A DNA stretch of 64,000 nucleotides from Flexithrix dorotheae DSM 6795 (GCF_000379765.1 NZ_KB903430.1:592945-656944); one strand, 5' to 3'; counted from the stretch's first letter, positions 34,096 through 43,529 are shown. Program-made: numbers and translations. The notes: a model not told the origin generated them from the letters alone.

Positions 34096-34554
34096 ATGAT
34101 TTCCCAGCTCAAATCAATTACTACTCTTACATTAGCCTTTTTTTTATTTGCCTTTTTTACCCCTGAAAATGAAGTAAAATGGCTTATGGATTATGATCAG
34201 GCCAGGCTTGAGGCCAAACAAAACGACAAAATCATCTTGTTGTATTTTTCAGGATCTGACTGGTGCAAACCTTGTATCCAATTGAAAAAAGAAGTTTTTG
34301 AAAGTTCAGATTTTAAAGCATTTGCGGAAAATAAGTTCATTCTGGTTCAACTTGATTTCCCCAGACTCAAGAAAAACAGGTTACCTGCTCCACAGGTAAA
34401 GCACAATGAATCGCTGGCCAAAAAATACAATCCCAAGGGAGAATTTCCACTGGTTGTTTTGCTCAATTCTAATGAAGAAATAATAGGCAAAACCAATTAC
34501 AATGGAGCTGGAGCAGACGCCTTTATTTCCACACTAAACGCTTATTTGGAGTAA
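34096..34554 (+). CDS. Thioredoxin-like secreted protein
   Basis: 152 aa. An N-terminal hydrophobic segment (about 6-22) serves as signal or anchor, so the thioredoxin-like domain is periplasmic. The redox motif is WCKPC in LLYFSGSDWCKPCIQL, preceded by the usual strand and followed by EVFESSDFKAFAENKFILVQLDF (split across helix and strand), in the pattern of thioredoxin_7/DUF953-like proteins. The cis-Pro region is EFPLVVLL. It probably keeps protein thiols reduced or acts as a disulfide reductase. Its start codon is just after a terminator hairpin, so a promoter within 34000-34090, such as TAGTTTGG near 34016, may drive it. Confidence 0.87.
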   Translation: MISQLKSITTLTLAFFLFAFFTPENEVKWLMDYDQARLEAKQNDKIILLYFSGSDWCKPCIQLKKEVFESSDFKAFAENKFILVQLDFPRLKKNRLPAPQVKHNESLAKKYNPKGEFPLVVLLNSNEEIIGKTNYNGAGADAFISTLNAYLE

Positions 34555-34663
34555 AATCTCTTCCACTCTTTACTCCTTCCCTTTCACGGATTTTTTGTTT
34601 CAAATCCTGCTTAAAAGCATTTTTTAGCCATATAATAAATGGTTAAACTAAACAAGAGGAGCC

Positions 34664-35038
34664 ATGTTACCAGCAATCATTTTTTTCTCAGGATTTGTAT
34701 TTATCGTCATAGGAATTATTCTATTAAATACACCAGATATTTTCAATAATACAATCAGGTATTTTATTGATAAAAAACTCATGTGGATAGCCACTTTAAG
34801 CAGACTTGGTCTTGGTATGATATTCATGGTTGGTGCATCATACACTCAACTTCCCGGTGCAATTTTCTTCCTGGGTATGTTAATTTTTACAGCAGGACTT
34901 CTCATTCCAATATTTGGTAAAAAAAGAATAAAATCCATAGCCGGCTGGTGGATTGAAAAATCAGGAAAGTTGAAAAGAACAATTGGCTTATTGATGGGAA
35001 TAATCGGAGGAATTATCACCTGGTCCGTTATTTCATAA
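34664..35038 (+). CDS. Small four-span membrane protein
   Basis: 124 aa with hydrophobic segments at about 3-21, 43-60, 64-83 and 104-122, separated by basic loops. It has a rare clear ribosome-binding site (AGAGGAG) 3 bp before the ATG. The sequence resembles the DUF2065-type or related small integral membrane proteins in overall shape, but no defining motif was recognised. No operon partner is present: a strong bidirectional terminator follows. Confidence 0.65.
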   Translation: MLPAIIFFSGFVFIVIGIILLNTPDIFNNTIRYFIDKKLMWIATLSRLGLGMIFMVGASYTQLPGAIFFLGMLIFTAGLLIPIFGKKRIKSIAGWWIEKSGKLKRTIGLLMGIIGGIITWSVIS

Positions 35039-35053
35039 TCCGTATAAAATAGG

Positions 35054-35084
35054 AAAGGATGGAAGCCAAATCTTTCCATCCTTT
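35054..35084. terminator. Bidirectional terminator between convergent genes
   Basis: An 11-bp stem (AAAGGATGGAA at 35054-35064, complement at 35074-35084) is flanked by A-rich and T-rich sequence. It lies between the rightward membrane protein gene and the leftward kinase gene. Confidence 0.82.
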
Positions 35085-35123
35085 TAAGTAATGCTAATCA
35101 ATAAAAGTATCAGGCTTCAAACC

Positions 35124-36767
35124 CTATACCGGTACTTCATTTTGTTTTACAGGAAGCAAAATTTCGAAACAAGCCCCTTTTCCATCCAGATTTTCCACCT
35201 GGATACTCCCTTTTAAATTTTGAATGATCCCTACGGAAATAGATAAACCCAGGCCTGTCCCCTCTCCTACATTTTTAGTGGTAAAAAATGGTTCAAAAAT
35301 CTTATCCTTCACGTCTTGCGGAATACCTTTTCCGGAATCAATTATTTTTATACTGACGTAATCTCCGGGTATCGAGTTATGGAGAAATTGGTGCTCATTT
35401 ACCACCAAACTCCATTTTTCTTTTTCTAAATGTTGGGTAATAATTTCAATTCTACCTTCTCCCTCTATGGCCTGAATAGCATTCATGAGAATATTCATAA
35501 AAACCTGATTAAGTTTTCCGGGAAAACATTCTACCAAAGGCAAATCGCCATAACTCTTCTCAATTTCAATAATATTTTTATATTTATTCTTTAACAAAAG
35601 CAGGGTAGATTCCAAACCCTGATGCAGGTCAGCTTCCTGCAAGGAAAGGCCATCAGTTCTACTAAAATTCCGGAGTTCTTTTACAATTTCCGCTGTTCGG
35701 TCAGCCCCCACAGAAATATCATTAGCCACTTTTAAAATCAAGGGAATCAGTTCTTTAAAGTTCCTGGAGCCTTTTAACCGGATGAGCTTCCTGTATTGTT
35801 CGTCAAAGTTTTCTTTATTTAGTTTATCATATTCTTTTGCCAGAATAAAGAAATGATTTAGTGTTTTCCTTAAACCTACAATTCCAGCACTGATAAAATT
35901 AACCGGGTTATTTATTTCATGGGCTATTCCCGCAGTTAAAAAACCTATGGAAGCCATTTTTTCTGTTTGAACCAACTGGGCCTGAGCCTGTTTTAGTTTT
36001 TCAAAAGCGGTTTTCAGTTCAACATTTTGAGCATTTAATTCATGCTGCTTTTTATTCAATTCATCATTTCTTTGTTGAAGATTAAATCGACTTTGTTGTA
36101 AATCCGCATTCTGATTTTCAATAAGAGACTGTTTTTCTATAATTTCTTTATTTTTTTGCTTCACTTCATTTACCAGTTTCCAGTAACCCACCTCCGATTC
36201 AAAATTGCATTTTTGCATAAAATACAGGCCAGACAGAAAAATGATAAAAGAAATCAGGTAGGCAAAAAATACAATTAAGGGGGTTTTGAAAACCTGTGGA
36301 TCAATATCGGTTTCAAAAAAGTGATTAAACTGGTTTTGAGTACATAACACCAATACACAAAAAGCGGTAGTGCTCAGGAGCAGTCTTTTTTCCCTAATAT
36401 CAGCCAGAAGCCATGGAAATATTAAAATCGCACATTGCCCAATAAAAAAATGTGAATTGAAGGGCTCGCCAGCAGGAACAGTATATCCATGAAAAATGGC
36501 AGACAATAAAATTCCACTGACAATCAGGAAAGTTCGGGAACTTACATGAAAGCCGTAATAATTCAGCAGATACACTAATGATGCAAAAATACAGGCGAGT
36601 ACTGGTAGGAAAATTATTTCAGGAAACCAGATTAAACTATAAAAAGTATAGAATAATCCTATCCCAAACATCACCAGTGTTACCTGATTGGAAATTTTTA
36701 TTTTATCATTAACATACCCACCATTTTCTTTTTTCAAGCCAATGCTGAAAAGATCGGTGAATGACAT
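35124..36767 (-). CDS. Membrane sensor histidine kinase
   Basis: 547 aa. Five or six membrane segments (about 30-185) form the sensor part, followed by a coiled coil (190-270) and a kinase core with phospho-acceptor His283 in [10 protein letters not shown]. The ATPase domain has the N box ([13 protein letters not shown]), G1 (IIDSGKGIP), F (FEPFFTTKN) and G2 (GTGLGLSI). The kinase core is strongly similar to that of the propeller kinase at 26340 (both have [13 protein letters not shown] and FEPFFTTK), so the two probably share a common ancestor. No response-regulator gene is adjacent. The signal is unknown. Confidence 0.93.
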   Translation of the reverse strand: MSFTDLFSIGLKKENGGYVNDKIKISNQVTLVMFGIGLFYTFYSLIWFPEIIFLPVLACIFASLVYLLNYYGFHVSSRTFLIVSGILLSAIFHGYTVPAGEPFNSHFFIGQCAILIFPWLLADIREKRLLLSTTAFCVLVLCTQNQFNHFFETDIDPQVFKTPLIVFFAYLISFIIFLSGLYFMQKCNFESEVGYWKLVNEVKQKNKEIIEKQSLIENQNADLQQSRFNLQQRNDELNKKQHELNAQNVELKTAFEKLKQAQAQLVQTEKMASIGFLTAGIAHEINNPVNFISAGIVGLRKTLNHFFILAKEYDKLNKENFDEQYRKLIRLKGSRNFKELIPLILKVANDISVGADRTAEIVKELRNFSRTDGLSLQEADLHQGLESTLLLLKNKYKNIIEIEKSYGDLPLVECFPGKLNQVFMNILMNAIQAIEGEGRIEIITQHLEKEKWSLVVNEHQFLHNSIPGDYVSIKIIDSGKGIPQDVKDKIFEPFFTTKNVGEGTGLGLSISVGIIQNLKGSIQVENLDGKGACFEILLPVKQNEVPV

Positions 36768-37017
36768 AAATTGTTAGTTGCAAACAAGCAGATGCCCTAT
36801 TTTTATTGTAATGATTTGGATATTTACCGAAAAACGTTCTTTTTGGAATTCAAAAATCCCTCGCAAACCGATAAACTTAACAATATCACGGTTTTAAATT
36901 ATAGATTCTACCTGTCCTGGTTATAAATAGTGTGAACATTATCAGCGGCAAAACTGATGGTTTAAGTTTGTTATTAGCAGTTTTTGGATAGCAGTAGAAC
37001 ATAAGAGAAAGGAGTTT

Positions 37018-39522
37018 TTAAACTGTTTTTATCCCCTTTAGTTCGTTAATCTTGGCTAACAACAAAGGTATAAAAATTTTTGACTCTACCATTAGTTTAT
37101 CAAAAAGCCTTTCTAACTCCTGACTCGATTCAGTATTTTTTACTTGTTCCAGTTTTCTCAATACCTCACTACTCTCTTTGATTTCCAGGCTCATGTAAGC
37201 ATTGAGCATTTTATGGGCAATAGCCGAAACCTCTTCAGTATCTTTTGCTTTTATAGCCTTTTCAAGTGTTTCCAGGTTTAATTGTGTATTCTGGATAAAT
37301 GAAGAAAGGATTTCAATAAGTGCCTCGGGATCGTTCTGGGTAAATCCTAAAAAGTTATGAAGGGAGAAAACAGGGGCTTCCTCCTTAGGCTTCACCTCCA
37401 ATTCAGGAGTTTTATTTGCGGCATCTATCCCCAAAATCTGGATAAACTTATTAAACATTTCCTGCTCTTTTATAGGCTTCAGCAGATAATCCGTCACTCC
37501 TGCCATTTTGTATTGATCCAAATCATCTTTCATAACGTTTGCTGTAAACGCAATTACCGGAGTATTGGCTTTGTTAGTATCCGTTTGTTCCCTTAAAAAT
37601 TTGGTGATTTCCAATCCACTAATTTCGGGCATTTGAATATCGGTGAGTATTAAATCAAATTCATTTTCCCGGATTACATCAAGGGCAGTTGAGCTTCCCA
37701 ATAAAAAAGTCGCATCCATCTCCCATTTATTGAGCAGGGTTTTGGAAAGCATGATATTGAAATTGTCATCATCAATCACCAAAATTTTCGTCCCTTTCAA
37801 TAGTCCGGAATCTGCTTCTACCTGTCCTTCGTTCGGTTGAAAAATAGGTTTATTGGAAATTTGATAAGGAATCTCAACTATAAACGAAGTTCCTTTATTC
37901 AATTCGCTTTCCACGGAAATTTTTCCTTTTTGCAATGAAACCAGTTTCTGGCAAATGGAAAGCCCCAGACCTGTACCACCATATTTTCTGGTGGTACTGG
38001 TATCTGCCTGATTAAATTTATCGAAAATAGTGTTCAATTTTTCTTTCGAAATTCCAATTCCGGTATCATTTACCCTCAACACCACCCTGATTTTTGAGTT
38101 ATGAATAGGAATAGCCTCTCCTTCTATTTCCACAAAACCCTCAGAAGTAAATTTCAGGGCATTATTCACCAGGTTAATCAGGATTTGTTTAAGTCGGAAT
38201 GGGTCACCCTTCAGGGGCTGTTTTAAGGATTCATCCAGGGAAACATCCAGTTGTATTCCTTTTTGGCCAGCCTTAATTTTTAAAGTATGGCGCACCTCTT
38301 CCACTACATCATACACACTGAATGGAATTTTTTCGATATTCAGTTTACCCGCCTCAATTTTAGAAAAATCAAGAATATCATTTACAGTGTGTAGCAGGTG
38401 ATCTGATGAGGCACTCACCGCTTTCAGGTATTCTCTTTGCTCATCCTGTAACGATGTTTGTTTTAACTGTTCGGAAAATCCAATAATAGAATTGAGCGGT
38501 GTCCTGATTTCATGGCTCATATTTGCCAGAAACTCTTCTTTGGCCTGAGATAACTTTTCGGCTCTTTGTTTTTCAGCCAATAATTGCGACCGGTAAAATG
38601 CGCTTTTTGAGATATCACTTATCACAAGTAAGATGAAAATAATACTAATAAGCAAAGCGACAAAAGCCACCATAGCCAGTTTAAAATAAGATTCCTCAAC
38701 CACATTTTTTGCTTCTTCTTTTTCATCTTCCGCAAGCTGAATTTCCTCTTCTTCCAGCTCTCCCAAAATTCCCCTGATCTGTTCGGTAATTTCAGAATTT
38801 TGCCTTAACAAATCCAACTCTTTAGTGGTGAGATCAGCTATATCCCTGCTTTCTTTTACCCGTACATTTTCCAGAATGGTTTTGAGGTTATCCATTTCCA
38901 AAACCTCCTGTGGTGAGACCTTTAGCCGCATGTATTCCTTGTAATAAGACAGCATCTGTCCTTTATATTTTCTATAAATTTTGGGTACAGAAATACTTCC
39001 CTCACCACGCGCACTTTCTGCACTATCAATTTTTACTCTTTTTATCGGCTGGATTCCCTTATCCTGGATGGCTTCATCCATTACTTCTTCCAGCGCATCG
39101 TATTTTTCTACTTTTTTCCGGATGGCAATAAAAGCTTTAAATGCTTTTTCCTTATCCCGAAGGAGGGTTTTCATTTTCCCAATTCTCTCCAGTTGCTTTG
39201 GATTATCCGTTGAAAAACCTTTAAGAGAATCCAGTTTATAGTCAATTTCTTCTACTATTTCCTGAAAAGCGGGAAGTGGGTTATTATTTTTAGACAAGGC
39301 AAGTCGCCTGATCTTATTCTCCGACTCATGAATTTCTACAATAATTCTGCTCAGCAGACGCACCTTATTTTTCGGTTTGGTTAAATCTTCTACTGAACCT
39401 CTCAAAGTATTGAAACTCTGGAAGGTTAAGAACACGCCAAGCCCAAAAACAATAATGACAAGGGCAAACCCAAAAAAAACTTTTTTCTTGGCTAAAGAAA
39501 CATTTGGTGCTGGTTGCGCCAT
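37018..39522 (-). CDS. Hybrid sensor kinase with receiver and Hpt domains
   Basis: 834 aa. Two membrane segments (about 12-33 and 283-302) enclose a helical periplasmic sensor region. The cytoplasmic part has HisKA (His337 in SHEIRTPLNSIIGFS), an ATPase domain with GTGLGLSI, a receiver with Asp628 in ILTDIQMPEISG, and a C-terminal histidine phosphotransfer domain with His770 in AIAHKMLNAY. The order His-Asp-His allows an internal phosphorelay to an unknown final regulator. It is the second gene in line with the kinase at 35124 (same strand, 250-bp gap), but the two appear separate units. Full length, no damage. Confidence 0.95.
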   Translation of the reverse strand: MAQPAPNVSLAKKKVFFGFALVIIVFGLGVFLTFQSFNTLRGSVEDLTKPKNKVRLLSRIIVEIHESENKIRRLALSKNNNPLPAFQEIVEEIDYKLDSLKGFSTDNPKQLERIGKMKTLLRDKEKAFKAFIAIRKKVEKYDALEEVMDEAIQDKGIQPIKRVKIDSAESARGEGSISVPKIYRKYKGQMLSYYKEYMRLKVSPQEVLEMDNLKTILENVRVKESRDIADLTTKELDLLRQNSEITEQIRGILGELEEEEIQLAEDEKEEAKNVVEESYFKLAMVAFVALLISIIFILLVISDISKSAFYRSQLLAEKQRAEKLSQAKEEFLANMSHEIRTPLNSIIGFSEQLKQTSLQDEQREYLKAVSASSDHLLHTVNDILDFSKIEAGKLNIEKIPFSVYDVVEEVRHTLKIKAGQKGIQLDVSLDESLKQPLKGDPFRLKQILINLVNNALKFTSEGFVEIEGEAIPIHNSKIRVVLRVNDTGIGISKEKLNTIFDKFNQADTSTTRKYGGTGLGLSICQKLVSLQKGKISVESELNKGTSFIVEIPYQISNKPIFQPNEGQVEADSGLLKGTKILVIDDDNFNIMLSKTLLNKWEMDATFLLGSSTALDVIRENEFDLILTDIQMPEISGLEITKFLREQTDTNKANTPVIAFTANVMKDDLDQYKMAGVTDYLLKPIKEQEMFNKFIQILGIDAANKTPELEVKPKEEAPVFSLHNFLGFTQNDPEALIEILSSFIQNTQLNLETLEKAIKAKDTEEVSAIAHKMLNAYMSLEIKESSEVLRKLEQVKNTESSQELERLFDKLMVESKIFIPLLLAKINELKGIKTV

Positions 39523-39715
39523 CCTTTTAAAAATTGAGAAATACGCTAAAAAATTCCAAAAATAAAGATACGTAAATTTTTTTTATGAATATTTACTGAG
39601 CACAACCAGGGTGAAAATAGAAAGAAAATCCTTCAGCCATTTATCAGGATAATTCCCCCTTTATATCTTTAATTCCATCCATAGCTCCAAAATCCCGTTA
39701 ATTTTCATTTTCAGC

Positions 39716-39742
39716 TGTAACAACCTGAGAGGTTAGTCGTCT
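39716..39742 (+). promoter_or_regulatory. Candidate autoregulatory ECF promoter
   Basis: TGTAAC (39716-39721) and CGTC (39738-39741) are 16 bp apart, matching the AAC / CGTC pattern and spacing typical of ECF sigma promoters, and lie 24 bp before the ECF sigma gene. This suggests autoregulation. The identity of the recognising sigma factor is inference. Confidence 0.6.
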
Positions 39743-39765
39743 TGCCTGTGAAAATGACTTAGAAA

Positions 39766-40275
39766 ATGTTCTTAGAGGATTTTAAAAATAGAGTACTTCC
39801 TACCAAAAACAAACTTTACCGGTTTGCCTTCCGCATTGTGGGCGACACCGATGAAGCTGAGGATATTGTGCAGGAAGTCTTCTTGAAAGTGTGGAATAAT
39901 CGAAGTGAAATGCATCTGTATAGAAATATGGAAGCCTGGTGTATGCGATTAACCAAAAATTTATCCCTGGATAAAGTAAAATCGAAATCCTTTAAAACAA
40001 GCAGGGAAAAACAGGAAGTAGATCTTCCGCTGAACGGCTATTCTCCCCATCAGCAAACAGAATGGAATGATGTGTTACAAAAAATTGATGTTTTCATCAA
40101 TGAATTGCCTGAAAAACAAAAACACATTATTCAACTGAGAGATGTGGAAGGCTACTCCTACAAAGAAATTGCTGATATTTTGGAGTTGGACCTCAATCAA
40201 ATAAAAGTCAATTTATTCAGAGCAAGGAAAACAATTAAAGATAAACTACAAAAAACAGAATCTTATGGACTTTAA
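39766..40275 (+). CDS. ECF-type RNA polymerase sigma factor
   Basis: 169 aa, sigma-70 family group 4 (ECF). Region 2 occupies about 15-80 with FRIVGDTDEAEDIVQEVFLKVW; region 4 occupies about 115-165 with ELPEKQKHIIQLRDVEGYS (two parts) and YKEIADILELDLNQIKVNLFRARK. No region 3 or extra domain. Its 3' end overlaps the anti-sigma-like gene by 11 bp, and two DUF4252 genes follow, so all four form one operon. The candidate ECF promoter at 39716 implies self-activation. The regulon is unknown. Confidence 0.95.
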   Translation: MFLEDFKNRVLPTKNKLYRFAFRIVGDTDEAEDIVQEVFLKVWNNRSEMHLYRNMEAWCMRLTKNLSLDKVKSKSFKTSREKQEVDLPLNGYSPHQQTEWNDVLQKIDVFINELPEKQKHIIQLRDVEGYSYKEIADILELDLNQIKVNLFRARKTIKDKLQKTESYGL

Positions 40276-40786
40276 AAGGATAAGATATTTGCTTGAAAAA
40301 TTTTGGGAAGGAGAAACTTCTCTTGCTGAAGAGAAAGAGCTCAAGCGTTTTTTCAACAGGAAATATGTACCGGAGGAATTCCGGGAATACCAAGCCTATT
40401 TCATTTTTCTGAACGAAAGTAAAAAAATCACGCTAAGTAATGAAGAAAAACTAGAAACGAAAATTGAAGGAATTACGGATGTATCGAAAAAGCTGAAGGT
40501 TTACAGGAGAAAACGAACCATCTTCAATTACACAAAAGTAGCAGCCACCTTCTTAATCCTGCTGGTAGCTACAATAATCTATCAGACTGAAATAAAAGTA
40601 AAAAAAACTCCTCAGGTTGTCAGGGAAGACACTTATAAGGATCCGGAAGTCGCCCTGGCGGAGGCAAAAAAAGCCTTATTACTGGTTTCTGCTCAACTGA
40701 ATTCAGGTTCGAAATATGTGGTGGAAATATCTCATCTCAGTGCAGCAGACAAATATTTCAAAAACACTAAACAAGAGAAAAAATGA
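40265..40786 (+). CDS. Probable anti-sigma factor (single-span)
   Basis: 173 aa. The N-terminal cytoplasmic part (1-85) begins with RIRYLLEKFWEGETSLAEEKELKRFF, the helical opening common to Bacteroidota anti-sigma proteins that sit behind ECF genes. One membrane segment lies at about 93-110 (VAATFLILLVATIIY), followed by a short periplasmic tail. There is no FecR domain and no zinc HxxxCxxC motif. Function is assigned from position (overlapping the ECF gene by 11 bp) and topology. The stop overlaps the next start as ATGA (40783-40786). Confidence 0.75.
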   Translation: MDFKRIRYLLEKFWEGETSLAEEKELKRFFNRKYVPEEFREYQAYFIFLNESKKITLSNEEKLETKIEGITDVSKKLKVYRRKRTIFNYTKVAATFLILLVATIIYQTEIKVKKTPQVVREDTYKDPEVALAEAKKALLLVSAQLNSGSKYVVEISHLSAADKYFKNTKQEKK

Positions 40787-41295
40787 AAAAGATAATCATG
40801 GGAATTATACTTTCCCTTATGACAAATCTGGCCATGGCCCAGGATGATGCCATCAGTAGGTTTTTCGAAAAATACACTGAAAATGAAGAATTCACACAAG
40901 TGTACATCACCAAAAAAATGTTCTCCCTTATTGCTGGGCTTACCGATAGCGAAGAAGACAAAGAGCTAAAAGATGCCCTGAATAAACTGGAAGGAATCAG
41001 CATACTGGCCTCTGACTCTACCGATGGGATAAAACTTTATCAGGAGGCAATTGCCACTATTCCTATCAAAGAATATGAAGAACTGATGATTGTGAAGAAG
41101 GGAAAAGGGGGGGTAAAGTTTCTGATTAAAGAGGAGGGAAAAACCATAAAAGAATTACTCATGCTGGTGGGTGGAGATGATGAATTTGTGATCATGAGTT
41201 TTGTGGGTGAAATAGACCTGAACCAGATTGCCAAAATTTCCAAGAAAATGGATGTAGATGGTATGCAGCACCTGGAAAACCTGGATAAGGAGTAA
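40783..41295 (+). CDS. DUF4252 exported protein, copy 1
   Basis: 170 aa with a signal peptide (cleavage after AMA, residue about 19). The DUF4252 pattern is visible: an N-terminal ISRFFEKYTENEEFTQVYI segment, then LEGISILASDS, YEELMIVKKGKGGVKFLIKE, and the strand motif DDEFVIMSFVGEIDLNQI ending in a short helix. These small proteins often accompany ECF sigma / anti-sigma pairs in Bacteroidota and may be periplasmic sensors or stress products; the biochemical role is unknown. The start overlaps the anti-sigma stop (ATGA), showing coupling. Confidence 0.88.
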   Translation: MKKIIMGIILSLMTNLAMAQDDAISRFFEKYTENEEFTQVYITKKMFSLIAGLTDSEEDKELKDALNKLEGISILASDSTDGIKLYQEAIATIPIKEYEELMIVKKGKGGVKFLIKEEGKTIKELLMLVGGDDEFVIMSFVGEIDLNQIAKISKKMDVDGMQHLENLDKE

Positions 41296-41352
41296 TCAAT
41301 AAAAGATCAATCATTTTAATAAAACAACACCACTTTAAATCAATATATAATT

Positions 41353-41868
41353 ATGAAAAAGTCATTTTTAATCGCCATTTTTTTCATTTTTTCAGGATTT
41401 TTTTGTTTTGGACAAAGTAAAAGCATTAGTCAATTTTTCGATAACCATCAGGGAGATGACAACCTTTTCACCATGAGTTTCAGTGGCAACTTTCTTCAGT
41501 CCATGTTTGAAAATGAGAGCGGTGAAGATGAGGTAGAACAGGCGATTAAGGGAATTACCGATTTCAGGATTATTTCCGCTAAAAAAGAACTTAATAGCAT
41601 TTCCAGCCTGGAAAAGGACAATTTGAGAAAGGGCCTGCAAAAAGAAAGGTTTGAAGAACTGATTAAAATAAGAAATGGAAAATCCAGAATTGATTTTATG
41701 ATTTTGGAAAAAAATGGCATAGTCACCGATTTTATGATGCTGGTGGATGATGATGACGAATTTGTAGTACTTTCATTTCAGGGAGAAATAGATTTGGACC
41801 ATTTGGGCGAAATTACCAAAAATATGGAAATTGATGGAATGGAGCATTTGCAAGAATTGAAGAAATAA
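41353..41868 (+). CDS. DUF4252 exported protein, copy 2
   Basis: 171 aa, a tandem paralogue of the gene at 40783 (57-bp gap). It has a signal peptide (cleavage after CFG, residue about 21) and the same block order: SISQFFDNHQGDDNLFTMSF, ITDFRIISAKKE, FEELIKIRNGKSRIDFMI and DDEFVVLSFQGEIDLDHL. Both copies keep the last motif nearly unchanged, suggesting it is functionally central. It is the last gene of the ECF operon. The precise role is unknown. Confidence 0.88.
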   Translation: MKKSFLIAIFFIFSGFFCFGQSKSISQFFDNHQGDDNLFTMSFSGNFLQSMFENESGEDEVEQAIKGITDFRIISAKKELNSISSLEKDNLRKGLQKERFEELIKIRNGKSRIDFMILEKNGIVTDFMMLVDDDDEFVVLSFQGEIDLDHLGEITKNMEIDGMEHLQELKK

Positions 41869-41933
41869 AAACAAATTCCAATTAATTAATTTTCAATTAC
41901 ATACCCAAAAATTTGGAAAGGTTAATTAAATTC

Positions 41934-41966
41934 ATCCTTAGGACCTATTACCAATAAACTAAGGAT
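41934..41966 (+). promoter_or_regulatory. Inverted repeat covering the lipid-kinase start codon
   Basis: ATCCTTAG (41934-41941) and CTAAGGAT (41959-41966) form perfect 8-bp arms 17 bp apart. The right arm includes the first two bases of the ATG at 41965, so folding would hide the start region; alternatively the site is an operator. Confidence 0.4.
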
Positions 41967-42912
41967 GAAAACCTTTCAAAAATTACTTTTTATTATCAAT
42001 CCCATTTCAGGAGGCTGGTCAAAAACAGCCTTTATTGATTCCCTTGAAGCCTACTCCAAAAAGTACAATTTCCTTTATGAGATTTACCTTACCACAGGGA
42101 ATAAAGACAAGCAAACCCTTCAGCAAATCATTTCTTTAAATCCCCCGGAAATTCTGGTTGCCGTAGGAGGAGATGGGACCTTAATCCTTGCGGCTGGTTT
42201 GATCCTACACACGAATATAAAATTGGGTATTATTCCATTTGGGTCGGCAAATGGAATGGCTGCAGAGCTCAATATCCCTACCAACAAGGAGGAAGCCTTC
42301 AGGGTATTATTTCATGGAAAAAACATCAAGATTGATGTCATCAAAATTGATAACAAATACAATTGTGTGCATATAGGAGATATCGGATTCAATGCCAAAA
42401 TGGTCAAGGCTTTTGAAAAGGAAAAGAAAAGAGGAAGATTGAGCTATGCCCGGCAATTTTTAAGGGAATTTAAATTTTCCCAAACGGTAAAATTTAAAAT
42501 TGTTTCTGAAAATGGCTCCTATGAATCTTCAGCGCATATGATTGCTTTTGCAAATGCCAGAAAATATGGAACGAAAGCCGTAATTAACCCAATTGGCAAA
42601 TTAGATGATGGCTATTTCGAGCTATGCATCATCAAGAGAATTTCCTTTAAAGTTTTTCTACTTATTTTACTGGCCACAATCACAGGTTCGCTTTATAAAT
42701 CCAAATTTGTGAAAATTATAAGATGTAAAAAAGCGAAAATAGTCCTGAAGAAATCCAAAAAAATGACGCTCCAGGCAGATGGGGAAATTTTAGGAGAAAG
42801 AAATAAAATTCAACTGGAACTAAAACCAGTTTGCTTAAATATCATGGTTCCTGAAAGGGGAGAAAGGTCCAGTTTGAGTACTCTGGTTTCCAATGTCACC
42901 ACAAAGCTCTAA
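41965..42912 (+). CDS. Diacylglycerol kinase-family lipid kinase (YegS/DgkB-like)
   Basis: 315 aa. The catalytic domain begins with LLFIINPISGG and has the nucleotide motif AVGGDGTLILAA, then IIPFGSANGMAAELNI. The C-terminal beta domain has VHIGDIGFNAKMVKAF and ends with MTLQADGEILGERNKIQLELKP (in two parts). The family phosphorylates diacylglycerol, sphingoid bases or other lipids with ATP. Cytoplasmic and membrane-associated. The exact lipid cannot be told. It stands alone, 96 bp after the ECF operon, with an inverted repeat over its start. Confidence 0.92.
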   Translation: MKTFQKLLFIINPISGGWSKTAFIDSLEAYSKKYNFLYEIYLTTGNKDKQTLQQIISLNPPEILVAVGGDGTLILAAGLILHTNIKLGIIPFGSANGMAAELNIPTNKEEAFRVLFHGKNIKIDVIKIDNKYNCVHIGDIGFNAKMVKAFEKEKKRGRLSYARQFLREFKFSQTVKFKIVSENGSYESSAHMIAFANARKYGTKAVINPIGKLDDGYFELCIIKRISFKVFLLILLATITGSLYKSKFVKIIRCKKAKIVLKKSKKMTLQADGEILGERNKIQLELKPVCLNIMVPERGERSSLSTLVSNVTTKL

Positions 42913-42918
42913 TATCAA

Positions 42919-43503
42919 TTAATAATCAAAATATTTTCTGTCAAACACTTCTTTGGCAATAAAAGCATTTCTTATTCCCTCAGGATCTTGCAGCATTTCC
43001 ACAATCTTGGCTCTTTTCCTTTTTCTTATTTTAAACTTATCGAACCTGTGCTTGGGTGGGGAAGTTAAAATATTGGTATGTTCATCATCATCTTCGAGCC
43101 GGAATCCCTGTCCGTATTTTTTTATACTTTGCCTTGCCAGTTCTTCTTTTTCCTTAAACTCCCTTTGTTTCCTTTTAATTTCTTCCATCTCATTCCTGAA
43201 ATCTTTAGGTTCCTCTACGGGTTCAGGAGTGGGGATTCTTTTTCTTCTGGGCTGGGTAAACTCTTGAAGAATTTCTTCAAAACTGGAATATGGTTCGGGT
43301 TCTGGTTCTCTTTGTTCCTCTTCATAATCAATTTCGGGAAATTCTTCCTCCATGGGTTCAAATTCTCTTTCCCTCCTCCTTTCCGGAGCATTTACCTCTT
43401 CTGGTTTTCTTTTTACCTTTTTCTGTTTGTTTTTTCTGGTGGTAAGCAGCCAGTAGATAATGAGGCCTGCCATAGAGGCTAAAATCTCAAAAATTTGTTC
43501 CAT
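42919..43503 (-). CDS. Single-span, disordered hypothetical protein
   Basis: 194 aa. One membrane segment (about 4-21, IFEILASMAGLIIYWLL) is followed by a long charged, probably disordered region (about 25-150, many Glu, Arg and Pro, such as EREFEPMEEEFPEIDYEEEQ) and an ordered-looking C-terminus, MLQDPEGIRNAFIAKEVFDR. The last block looks conserved among related bacteria from general memory, but its function is unknown. It is divergent from smc; a TAGATTTG box lies 27 bp upstream. Confidence 0.7.
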   Translation of the reverse strand: MEQIFEILASMAGLIIYWLLTTRKNKQKKVKRKPEEVNAPERRREREFEPMEEEFPEIDYEEEQREPEPEPYSSFEEILQEFTQPRRKRIPTPEPVEEPKDFRNEMEEIKRKQREFKEKEELARQSIKKYGQGFRLEDDDEHTNILTSPPKHRFDKFKIRKRKRAKIVEMLQDPEGIRNAFIAKEVFDRKYFDY

Positions 43504-43529
43504 AGAATCAGAATTAAAAAATCAGTAAA

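Noticed and set aside
36948-36975. GGTTTAAGTTTG string resembling the left arm of REP-like B
   Set aside because: No matching right arm or neighbouring palindrome; likely chance in AT-rich DNA.
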